This document shows, in pieces, positions 1 through 5,506 of a stretch of DNA of 6,781 nucleotides. Under the pieces are notes generated by a model. That model had not been told where the DNA came from. It ran no database searches and saw nothing but the letters and a program-made list of their open reading frames with translations. The translations under genes were made by a program, and so were the position numbers. The stretch comes from an uncultured Eubacteriales bacterium (lineage in GTDB: Bacteria > Bacillota > Clostridia > Oscillospirales > CAG-272). The stretch covers positions 1 through 6,781 of the forward strand of contig CAJUIQ010000051.1 of the NCBI GenBank assembly GCA_910586545.1, written 5' to 3'. Positions within the stretch are counted from its first letter, which is position 1. Every line of letters begins with the position of its first letter.

Positions 1-157
1 TAAAGCGGGAGACGGCGCAGCAGCCCAGGTAGATTATACACTGGTCAAATATGTGAAAAAGCCGGCGGGCGCAAAACCGGGATTTGTGATCTATCATACA
101 AATTGGTCTGCTGTGGTTGTTCCAAATCGTGAACTTGTTGCTGCATTGCGCGTTTAA
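1..157 (+). CDS. rqcH: RqcH / NFACT-family ribosome quality control protein, C-terminal end (5' truncated)
   Basis: The frame that opens at base 2 and stops at TAA 155-157 encodes 51 residues. They include VDYTLVKYVKKPAGAKPG followed by FVIYHTN and a short hydrophobic strand. This matches the end of the NFACT-R domain of RqcH (also annotated as fibronectin/fibrinogen-binding protein, FbpA/YloA), where a 'DYT-VK-V-KP-GAKPG-V-Y' block is the usual C-terminal signature. In the known family the protein binds stalled 50S subunits carrying peptidyl-tRNA and recruits tRNA-Ala to add C-terminal alanine tails that mark nascent chains for degradation. Only the last domain is visible, so the NFACT-N domain and the catalytic residues cannot be judged. 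The next gene begins about 70 bases downstream in the same direction, and no hairpin terminator lies between them. The family is fairly sure; the gene symbol rests on the short tail alone. Confidence 0.82.
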   Translation, partial: KAGDGAAAQVDYTLVKYVKKPAGAKPGFVIYHTNWSAVVVPNRELVAALRV

Positions 158-210
158 ATAGGCGGCATGACTGACGTTTCTTCGCATATACTAAATAAAG
201 TAATTCCTTT

Positions 211-217
211 GGAAAGG
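211..217 (+). promoter_or_regulatory. Ribosome binding site deciding the glgA GTG start
   Basis: GGAAAGG lies 9 bases before GTG 227. The in-frame ATG at 167 has only a GGCGG touching it, with no usable spacing. The 20 extra residues an ATG-167 start would add are not part of the GT5 family N-terminus, which normally begins just before the first beta strand (here VKKILFAASEAAPF). Confidence 0.55.
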
Positions 218-226
218 TGCGGTAAT

Positions 227-1654
227 GTGAAGAAAATTCTTTTTGCGGCGTCGGAAGCGGCGCCTTTTGCCCATACCGGTGGTCTTGGAGATGTAATGGG
301 AGCTCTGCCGCCTGCTTTGCGGAGAGAAAAATCTGATTGGGATGTGCGGGTGGTACTGCCTCTGTATCCGGGAATACGAGAGCGGTTTTCCTCTGAAATC
401 ACATATGTTTCCAAAACGACAGTGCACCTTTCCTGGCGAAAGCTGTACTGTGGTATTTGGAAAATTGAAAAGGACAATGTGACCTATTATTTTATTGATA
501 ATGAATATTACTTTCGCAGGCCTGTTCCTTACGGAGCCTATGATGATGGAGAGCGTTTTGCCTTTTTTGGGTTGGCTGTTTTAGAATTAATGGGCGCGGT
601 AGGCTTTTTCCCGGATGTTCTGATTGCCAATGACTGGCAGGCAGCGTTATCTGTAGTATATTTAAAGCTGCAGTATGCCCGATATCCCTTTTATGATCAC
701 ATTAAAACGCTTTTTGTCATCCATAATATCGCATATCAGGGGCGCTATGGACAATCCGTATTTGATACTATATTGGGTTTGCCGGGGCATCGCCGTTCGG
801 TTTTGGACTGTGACGGGGACATAAATTATATGAAAGCTGCTATTGCTTTGGCGGATCGTGTGGTTACGGTAAGTCCTCGATATGCTGGTGAAATTTTAAC
901 CGATCATTTTGGACGGGGGATGCAGCACATTTTGCGCAGTGCGTCTCATAAACTCTCTGGAATTTTAAATGGAATTGATACGGTTTCCTTTAATCCGGAA
1001 ACGGACTCTGCCATTCCTGCAAATTTTACAGTTGCAAATATGTCCGGCAAAAAAATCTGCAAATCTCATCTACAATCTCTTTGTGGAATGCCCTCGAGAG
1101 ATGTTCCGCTAATCGTCATGGTGACGCGTCTTGCAAAGGATAAAGGGATAGATCTTGTGCAGCGCATTTTATACGAACTTCTTTCCTCAGATGACGTACA
1201 GTTTGTTCTGTTAGGGACCGGCGAGTGGCATTATGAAGATTTTTTTCGGCGAGCAGGAGGGGCGTTTCCTGATAAAACGGGCATTTTTATCGATTTTAAT
1301 ACAGCGCTTTCCCGTCAGATTTACGCAGGTGCGGACATATTTTTAATGCCATCTGCTACAGAAGCGTGCGGCCTTGCACAAATGATCGCTATGCGGTATG
1401 GAACGCTGCCGCTGGTACGGGAAACAGGCGGCCTCGCGGATACTGTTTCTCCTTATAATCAGTACGAGGGGAGCGGAAATGGATTTTCATTTGCTAATTA
1501 TAATGCCCATGAAATGCTGCATACGATTCGATATGCCACAGGTGTCTATCAAGATAAAGAAGCCTGGACGGGACTATGCAGGCGCGCTATGGCATCAGAT
1601 TTTTCCTGGGGCGCTTCCGCACGAGAATATGGACGGCTGATCGATAAGCTATAA
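227..1654 (+). CDS. glgA: Glycogen synthase (ADP-glucose type, GT5)
   Basis: It transfers glucose from ADP-glucose to the non-reducing end of alpha-1,4-glucan in cytosolic glycogen synthesis. From GTG 227 it is 475 residues, the usual bacterial GlgA length (E. coli about 477). The order of motifs fits GT5: the N-terminal Rossmann domain with HTGGLGDVMGALP (residues 16-28), NDWQ (about 135), VIHNIAYQGRYG (about 164-175) and GILNGIDTVSFNP (about 245-257). The C-terminal Rossmann domain has VTRLAKDKGIDLV (about 299-311; R301 and K306 match the ADP-glucose phosphate binders), the E379-x-CGL catalytic/acceptor loop and YGTLPLVRETGGLADTV. Two consensus positions are changed: the KTGGL lysine is H16, and the SRFEPCG loop reads SATEACG. 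A start at ATG 167 would give 495 residues but has a poorer ribosome site. No glgB, glgC or glgP is nearby, so glgA stands apart from a glycogen operon here. It ends in a strong terminator. The family call is firm; the changed residues leave donor specificity less certain. Confidence 0.95.
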   Translation: MKKILFAASEAAPFAHTGGLGDVMGALPPALRREKSDWDVRVVLPLYPGIRERFSSEITYVSKTTVHLSWRKLYCGIWKIEKDNVTYYFIDNEYYFRRPVPYGAYDDGERFAFFGLAVLELMGAVGFFPDVLIANDWQAALSVVYLKLQYARYPFYDHIKTLFVIHNIAYQGRYGQSVFDTILGLPGHRRSVLDCDGDINYMKAAIALADRVVTVSPRYAGEILTDHFGRGMQHILRSASHKLSGILNGIDTVSFNPETDSAIPANFTVANMSGKKICKSHLQSLCGMPSRDVPLIVMVTRLAKDKGIDLVQRILYELLSSDDVQFVLLGTGEWHYEDFFRRAGGAFPDKTGIFIDFNTALSRQIYAGADIFLMPSATEACGLAQMIAMRYGTLPLVRETGGLADTVSPYNQYEGSGNGFSFANYNAHEMLHTIRYATGVYQDKEAWTGLCRRAMASDFSWGASAREYGRLIDKL

Positions 1655-1667
1655 CAGAATTTTGGAG

Positions 1668-1697
1668 AAAAAACGGCAGTGTTCGCTGCCGTTTTTA
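1668..1697 (+). terminator. Intrinsic terminator after glgA
   Basis: A perfect 11-base-pair stem (AAAAACGGCAG at 1669-1679 with CTGCCGTTTTT at 1686-1696) encloses a 6-base loop (TGTTCG), and its 3' arm ends in the U-run. It begins 14 bases after the glgA stop. The A-run on the 5' side could make it work in both directions, but no minus-strand gene is seen to need it. Confidence 0.9.
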
Positions 1698-1711
1698 TAC
1701 TGTTTTTCTAT

Positions 1712-1740
1712 TTGCTTTTTTCTTCCACTTGTGGTATACT
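1712..1740 (+). promoter_or_regulatory. Extended -10 sigma-A promoter for ispD-ispF
   Basis: TATACT at 1735-1740 is preceded by TG one base upstream (TGG-TATACT), giving an extended -10. TTGCTT at 1712-1717 sits exactly 17 bases upstream as a partial -35 (TTG matches). A start near 1747 would give a leader of about 25 bases carrying the ispD ribosome site. Its place directly after the glgA terminator supports an independent ispDF transcript. Confidence 0.7.
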
Positions 1741-1755
1741 GTTGCAGAATGCAAA

Positions 1756-1762
1756 AGGAGGG
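1756..1762 (+). promoter_or_regulatory. Ribosome binding site of ispD
   Basis: AGGAGGG is a near-perfect Shine-Dalgarno. It is 10 bases from TTG 1773 and 16 bases from ATG 1779, so spacing favours the TTG. Only two residues separate the two starts. Confidence 0.65.
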
Positions 1763-1772
1763 AGAACACACC

Positions 1773-2477
1773 TTGCATATGTTTACATCTGCTGTTATTT
1801 TGGCTGCTGGCAATGGCACTCGATTCGGGAGCGACATAAAAAAGCAGTATGCCGCTGTAGGCGGTATACCTGCCGTCGTGCGCAGTTTGCAGACTTTTGC
1901 GTCTTGTTCACTAATTGATGAACTAATTTTGGTAGGAAATGTGAATGAACTGCGGGAAGTACTGTCTCCTTATCCCTTGAAAAAACTTGCGGCTGTAGTA
2001 CCGGGGGGAGCAACGCGTCAAGAATCTGCCTTATGCGGATTTGACGCAATTTCTCCTAAGGCAAAGTATGTTGCAATGCATGACGCAGCCCGCTGCCTTG
2101 TAACGGAAAAAAATATTGAAAACACTGTGCGTGCGGCGTATAAGTATCGTGCTGCCGTAGCTGCGGAGAAGACAGTGGATACGGTAAAACAGGCAGATAA
2201 AGACGGCTTCATCGACACCACGCTGGAGCGGGAATATATTTGGCTTGTAAAAACCCCGCAGGTATTTCACTGCGACGTATATCGGGTAGCGGCCTATATG
2301 GCAAAAAAAGAAAAAGCCGTCGCTACAGACGACAGTATGCTGTGCGAACGCCTTGGCTTTTCTGTAAAACTTGTAGAATGCGGGCCGGATAATATGAAGC
2401 TAACGCATCCGCAAGATCTGGAAAGAGCGCAGGCTATTTTAGAAATGCGCAGACGAATGGGAGACGCAAAGCGATGA
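1773..2477 (+). CDS. ispD: 2-C-methyl-D-erythritol 4-phosphate cytidylyltransferase
   Basis: It joins CTP and 2-C-methyl-D-erythritol 4-phosphate to give CDP-ME, the third step of the MEP isoprenoid pathway, in the cytosol. The protein is 234 residues from TTG 1773 (232 from ATG 1779), the normal family size. Numbering from the ATG: the nucleotide-binding loop AVILAAGNGTRFG (5-17) with R15; the KKQY lysines (21-22); GGATRQES (76-83); HDAAR (101-105, where the family usually reads HD-ARP, here followed by Cys); KTPQVF (158-163); TDDS (183-186); and the substrate-binding K207 in MKLTHPQDL. The same frame is open upstream to an ATG at 1662, but that extension reads through the terminator and promoter and would add a false hydrophobic leader, so I set it aside. 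The stop overlaps the ispF start by ATGA, implying coupled translation. ispE, the enzyme between the two steps, is not in the window. Confidence 0.95.
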   Translation: MHMFTSAVILAAGNGTRFGSDIKKQYAAVGGIPAVVRSLQTFASCSLIDELILVGNVNELREVLSPYPLKKLAAVVPGGATRQESALCGFDAISPKAKYVAMHDAARCLVTEKNIENTVRAAYKYRAAVAAEKTVDTVKQADKDGFIDTTLEREYIWLVKTPQVFHCDVYRVAAYMAKKEKAVATDDSMLCERLGFSVKLVECGPDNMKLTHPQDLERAQAILEMRRRMGDAKR

Positions 2478-2953
2478 GAATTGGTCATGGATATGATGTG
2501 CATAAGATCGACCCTGAAAAAGAAATTTTGATTTTGGGCGGTGTGGAAATTGCATGTGGATTTGGTATGGTCGCCCATTCAGATGGAGATGTTCTGCTTC
2601 ACGCGGTTATAGACGCGCTCCTTGGCGCTGCGGGCATGGGTGATATCGGCAGCCTGTTTCCAGATACGGATATGACTTATCGAGATATTTCCAGTATGCT
2701 GCTGCTTACGGATGTAATGCGGCGCATTCGCGGCAGCGGGTTGGAAATTGAATATGTGGATGCTACTCTGATCGCACAAAAGCCGAAGCTTTATCCGTAC
2801 ATACAAAAAATTCGTGCATCGTTGGCTGCAGGCATGGGAATAGAGACACGGCAGTGCAATGTAAAAGCTACCACAGAAGAAGGACTGGGCTTCACGGGAA
2901 GAGGCGAGGGAATTGCTGCGCATGCAGTATGCCTTTTAAACGGCAAAATATAA
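2474..2953 (+). CDS. ispF: 2-C-methyl-D-erythritol 2,4-cyclodiphosphate synthase
   Basis: It cyclises CDP-ME 2-phosphate to ME-2,4-cyclodiphosphate with release of CMP (fifth step of the MEP pathway); the family forms homotrimers with a zinc ion at each active site. The 159 residues are full length. The zinc ligands are visible: D8 and H10 in GHGYDVH, and H43 in the VLLHAVIDALLGA helix. Further family motifs are AHSDGD (34-39), GDIGSLFPDTD (56-66), AQKPKL (101-106) and the nucleotide-binding KATTEEGLGFTGRGEG (131-146). ATG 2474 overlaps the ispD TGA (ATGA), with GGGAG at 2459-2463 inside the ispD end as its ribosome site, so the two are translated as a pair. No clear terminator follows the TAA. 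In some bacteria IspD and IspF are one fused protein; here they are separate. Confidence 0.97.
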   Translation: MRIGHGYDVHKIDPEKEILILGGVEIACGFGMVAHSDGDVLLHAVIDALLGAAGMGDIGSLFPDTDMTYRDISSMLLLTDVMRRIRGSGLEIEYVDATLIAQKPKLYPYIQKIRASLAAGMGIETRQCNVKATTEEGLGFTGRGEGIAAHAVCLLNGKI

Positions 2954-3082
2954 GTACCCGCCTGCGCCACTGCCCGGCAGCCGCGATTCTTGTGCGAAGA
3001 CTGCATCCTGTTTTAGCAACTTTCTTTTTTGTGCTCCAAACGGCTGACCAAGCTGCAGCGAAAGCGGTTAATTTATATTAAA

Positions 3083-3146
3083 ACGGCCTTATACGGCGTC
3101 TAATACACATCCTGCTTTTTCAACATCCGTCGCCGTATAAGACCGT
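3083..3146. repeat. Long inverted repeat (possible structured RNA or attenuator)
   Basis: CGGCCTTATACGGCG (3084-3098) pairs with CGCCGTATAAGACCG (3131-3145) at 14 of 15 positions, with one C/A mismatch, around a 32-base interior. An outer A-T pair (3083/3146) extends it. No T-run follows the right arm, so it is not a standard terminator. A stem this long would fold stably in RNA. Whether it is a transcript end, a leader element or a small mobile repeat cannot be told from one copy. Confidence 0.6.
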
Positions 3147-3159
3147 GGGTACTGTTTGC

Positions 3160-3175
3160 GACAGCGTTCGCTGTC
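3160..3175. repeat. Small GC-rich hairpin
   Basis: GACAGC (3160-3165) and GCTGTC (3170-3175) form a perfect 6-base-pair stem with a 4-base loop, 14 bases after the long inverted repeat. No T-run follows. It may belong to the same folded element. Confidence 0.4.
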
Positions 3176-3311
3176 ATTAGTATCATATGGAAAGGCGTGG
3201 GCAGGTGATACTGTGCACAGAGCCTATAGAGACGGCGTGCCGCGTGGATTTTGCGGATCTTTGGGAAAAAGATAATGGACCACAAGATTCTGTGGCTGAA
3301 ATCAATAGTAT

Positions 3312-3320
3312 TGTTATAAA
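3312..3320 (+). promoter_or_regulatory. Candidate extended -10 promoter for rpe-mgtE
   Basis: TG-T-TATAAA (TG 3312-3313, hexamer 3315-3320) fits an extended -10 element. No good -35 is seen at the proper distance. A start near 3327 would leave a 28-base leader carrying the rpe ribosome site AAGGA (3342-3346). Confidence 0.4.
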
Positions 3321-3354
3321 AATAAAATTTTGGACAAAGGGAAGGATACTCTCA

Positions 3355-4023
3355 ATGAAAATTTTAACGGCTCCAAGTCTATTTGCGTCTGATTTGTTAG
3401 AAATAGGCTCCCAGGTCAGAAGAGCGCAGGACAGCGGAGCAGATATTCTGCATTTCGATATTATGGACGGCGTATATGTTCCCAATATTAGTATTGGATT
3501 CGATATTTTGAAGGCGGTTCGCGGCTGTACCAATCTGCCGATTGACGCGCATATGATGACGGTGTGCCCGGAAAAATATTTTGAACGGCTGGCGGAATAC
3601 GGAGCAGATATTGTCACAATCCATAACGACATTGCCGATACGGAAAAGATACGGGTGATGCTTACGGACATCCGATCTTATGGCATGATGTCTGCCATTG
3701 CTCTAAAGCCGGCAGTAGACGCAGAGGCTGTTCTACCGTTTTTGGATCTTGTAGATATGATTCTTGTAATGACAGTAGAACCAGGTTTCAGTGGACAAGC
3801 TTTTATGGATATGTCAGATAAAATCCGGGAAATAAAAAAACATATTGGCAGCGAACCAATCAGTATTGCTGTGGATGGTGGAATCAAACCGAATACGGCA
3901 GCGCTGTGCGCTGCGGCAGGCGCGAATGTTTTTGTGGCGGGAAGCGGCGCTTTTGGTGCGCCTTCTATGCAGGCTGCTCTTGAGGATATTCGCATAGCGG
4001 CGCAGGGAGCATACATAGGATAA
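3355..4023 (+). CDS. rpe: Ribulose-phosphate 3-epimerase
   Basis: It interconverts D-ribulose 5-phosphate and D-xylulose 5-phosphate in the cytosolic pentose phosphate pathway. It is a 222-residue (beta/alpha)8 barrel, the standard size. Seen in order: APSLFASDL (6-14) with S8; HFDIMDGVYVPN (33-44), giving metal ligands H33 and D35; DAHMM (64-68) with H66; VMTVEPGFSGQAF (138-150), the flexible phosphate-side loop; VDGGIKPNT (173-181) with catalytic D174; and AGSGAFG (195-201), the phosphate-binding loop. The start at ATG 3355 is set by AAGGA 8 bases upstream and by homology; an in-frame ATG at 3187 lacks a ribosome site. Less usual are IHND after strand 4 and MTVEPGF where many members have MSVNPGF, so a related hexulose- or allulose-phosphate epimerase is a minor alternative. 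mgtE follows after 34 bases, probably on the same transcript. Confidence 0.92.
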   Translation: MKILTAPSLFASDLLEIGSQVRRAQDSGADILHFDIMDGVYVPNISIGFDILKAVRGCTNLPIDAHMMTVCPEKYFERLAEYGADIVTIHNDIADTEKIRVMLTDIRSYGMMSAIALKPAVDAEAVLPFLDLVDMILVMTVEPGFSGQAFMDMSDKIREIKKHIGSEPISIAVDGGIKPNTAALCAAAGANVFVAGSGAFGAPSMQAALEDIRIAAQGAYIG

Positions 4024-4057
4024 AATTCGTTTTTGTATAAATAAAGGAGGTATCCGT

Positions 4058-5434
4058 ATGATTCGTGAAGTGAGACATTTGCTGGATGAAAAAAAATTTG
4101 CACAGCTGCGAGACCTCCTTTGTTTGCAGGAGGCCGCAGATGTTGCGCAGCTATTTGAGCAATTTCCAATAGAAGAACTTCCGCTGATGTTTCGAATCCT
4201 GCAAAAGGATTTTGCCACGGATGTATTTGTGGAAATGGATACGGAACTACAGAAGTCCCTGATTGAGGCCTTTACAGACCAGGAGCTTTTTGAAGTTTTT
4301 GATGATCTTTTTATGGACGATACAGTGGACATTATTGAAGAAATGCCGGCAAACGTGGTGAAGCGTATCCTACAGCACACTTCCGCGGAGAAGCGAAAAG
4401 AAATCAATCAGCTACTTCAATATAAGACGGATTCCGCTGGTACGATTATGACAACGGAGTTTGTAGATCTAAAAGAGAATATGAGCTGTGAACAGGCACT
4501 TGACTTCATCCGTAAAACAGGACTGGAAAAGGAAACAGTATATACCTGTTATGTGATGGACAGCAAGAGAATCCTGATTGGCGTTGTGACGGTAAAGGAT
4601 ATCATTATGGCCGGAAACGATGCCCGCATCGTGGACATTATGGAGAAAAATCCTGTATTCGTATATACGGACGACGACAAAGAAGATGTAATGAACGCCA
4701 TTACAAAATATGATTTTTTGGCTATGCCGGTAACAGATCGGGAAGGCCGGCTGGTGGGAATTGTTACAATAGATGACGCGATGGATGTGCTTCGGGAAGA
4801 GGATACCGAGGATATCGAAATTATGGCGGCAATCACACCTTCAGATAAACCTTACTTTCGCGTTGGTGTGTTTGAAACATGGAAAAACAGAATCCCTTGG
4901 CTAATGCTGCTTATGATTTCTGCTACATTTACAAGCAAGGTTCTGACCCATTTTGAAAATGCGTTAAATTCTCTTCCTATTTTAATGGCATTTGTTCCTC
5001 AATTGATGGATACTGGTGGAAACGCTGGATCTCAAGCGTCTGTTACCGTGATTCGCGGAATGTCTCTTGGAGATATTCGACTGCGGGACGCACTGCGGGT
5101 TTTATGGAAAGAATTGCGGGTTTCTTTATTGTGCGCCGTAACACTCGGATGTATAAATTTTATAAAAATGTATCTTTTTAACGATGTGAGCCGAGACCGA
5201 TTCGGGCTTGGTCAGTCTCTTCTGATCAGTCTTGTAGTATGTGTTACGATTTCTTGCACGGTAGTCATTGCTAAAATTGTAGGCAGTATGCTGCCTATGC
5301 TGGCAAAACGAATGGGATTAGATCCTGCGGTTATGGCAAGCCCATTTATTACTACAATCGTGGATATTCTTAGCTTGCTTATATATTTTGGAATTGCTGC
5401 GGCTCTGCTGAATTCTGTGGGAGTTGTTTTGTAG
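4058..5434 (+). CDS. mgtE: Magnesium transporter MgtE
   Basis: MgtE is a homodimeric inner-membrane Mg2+ channel gated by cytosolic Mg2+. The 458 residues hold all family parts: an acidic superhelical N domain (about 1-130), two CBS domains (about 131-195 and 196-255; the second carries AMPVTDREGRLVGIVTIDD), the linker or plug helix (about 256-275), and five membrane segments from about 280 to the end. The pore signature PQLMDTGGNAGSQAS (314-328) and acidic positions D422 (LDPAVMASPF) and D436 (TTIVDILSLLIYFG) fit the Mg2+ path of known MgtE proteins. AAAGGAGGT at 4043-4051 is a near-perfect ribosome site 6 bases before the ATG. Only 34 bases separate it from rpe, leaving no room for an M-box riboswitch of its own; none was recognised upstream of rpe either. 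Regulation may therefore rest on the protein's own Mg2+ gating. Confidence 0.96.
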   Translation: MIREVRHLLDEKKFAQLRDLLCLQEAADVAQLFEQFPIEELPLMFRILQKDFATDVFVEMDTELQKSLIEAFTDQELFEVFDDLFMDDTVDIIEEMPANVVKRILQHTSAEKRKEINQLLQYKTDSAGTIMTTEFVDLKENMSCEQALDFIRKTGLEKETVYTCYVMDSKRILIGVVTVKDIIMAGNDARIVDIMEKNPVFVYTDDDKEDVMNAITKYDFLAMPVTDREGRLVGIVTIDDAMDVLREEDTEDIEIMAAITPSDKPYFRVGVFETWKNRIPWLMLLMISATFTSKVLTHFENALNSLPILMAFVPQLMDTGGNAGSQASVTVIRGMSLGDIRLRDALRVLWKELRVSLLCAVTLGCINFIKMYLFNDVSRDRFGLGQSLLISLVVCVTISCTVVIAKIVGSMLPMLAKRMGLDPAVMASPFITTIVDILSLLIYFGIAAALLNSVGVVL

Positions 5435-5452
5435 ATTCGAAGATGTCACTTT

Positions 5453-5473
5453 AGTTGGCGAAAATCGACAACT
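5453..5473. promoter_or_regulatory. Operator-like palindrome before the alpha-galactosidase
   Basis: GTTGGCGA (5454-5461) and TCGACAAC (5465-5472) are inverted copies matching at 7 of 8 positions around AAA, and an outer A/T pair (5453/5473) extends the symmetry to 21 bases. It lies 33 bases before the ATG and covers the likely -35 region. No T-run follows, so it is a poor terminator. A repressor or activator site for the sugar gene is the simplest reading; the binding family is unknown, and it does not fit the CcpA cre consensus. Confidence 0.4.
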
Positions 5474-5485
5474 TAAGCATATAAA
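5455..5485 (+). promoter_or_regulatory. Weak candidate promoter for the alpha-galactosidase
   Basis: TATAAA at 5480-5485 with TTGGCG at 5455-5460 (19-base spacing) is one option. TCGACA 5465-5470 with TATAAA 5488-5493 has the ideal 17-base spacing and better hexamers, but its -10 would touch the ribosome site AAGGAG (5493-5498). Either -35 falls inside the palindrome. Confidence 0.3.
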
Positions 5486-5506
5486 AATATAAAAGGAGAG
5501 TGTGTT

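Larger units (their letters stand above)
2954..3354 (+). other. 401-base gap without a recognised gene
   Basis: There is no convincing coding frame between ispF and rpe. What can be seen: a long inverted repeat (3083-3146), a small GC-rich hairpin (3160-3175), a 10-base palindrome CTGTGCACAG (3211-3220), another palindrome CGGCGTGCCG (3233-3242), and a candidate promoter just before rpe. The rpe frame stays open upstream to ATG 3187 but has no ribosome site there, and the added 56 residues do not belong to the epimerase family. The stretch could be a leader or small RNA, or a decayed gene. I looked for M-box and T-box signatures and did not find them. Confidence 0.6.

Noticed and set aside
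187..192. TATACT as a -10 element for glgA
   Set aside because: The hexamer is good and would suit the GTG 227 start, but nothing resembling a -35 or a TG extension lies at the proper distance.
167..226. ATG 167 as the glgA start, adding 20 residues
   Set aside because: Poor ribosome-site spacing, and the extension is outside the GT5 fold; GTG 227 has GGAAAGG 9 bases upstream and gives the family length.
1662..1772. Upstream extension of ispD with a hydrophobic, signal-like N-terminus (ATG 1662)
   Set aside because: It would be read through the glgA terminator and the ispD promoter, has no ribosome site, and IspD is cytosolic with its family start at about 1773-1779.
3003..3124. Weak direct repeat (3003-3020 and 3107-3124, 14 of 18 bases alike)
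   Set aside because: Short and imperfect, with no flanking structure; within chance for T-rich sequence.
3231..3244. T-box-like GTGCCGCG resembling the GGTACCGCG antiterminator motif
   Set aside because: It matches only in part, has no following terminator hairpin with T-run and no specifier stem, and rpe-mgtE are not T-box targets.
3187..3354. 56-residue N-terminal extension of Rpe from ATG 3187
   Set aside because: No ribosome site, not part of the epimerase fold, and it would span the candidate promoter; kept only as a possible remnant.
2954..4057. M-box (Mg2+) riboswitch controlling mgtE
   Set aside because: The 34-base rpe-mgtE gap is too short, and no conserved M-box core sequence was recognised in the gap before rpe.
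3814..4407. Minus-strand open frame (197 codons) across the end of rpe and start of mgtE
   Set aside because: A Ser/Arg-rich translation typical of antisense shadow, opposite two well-supported genes.
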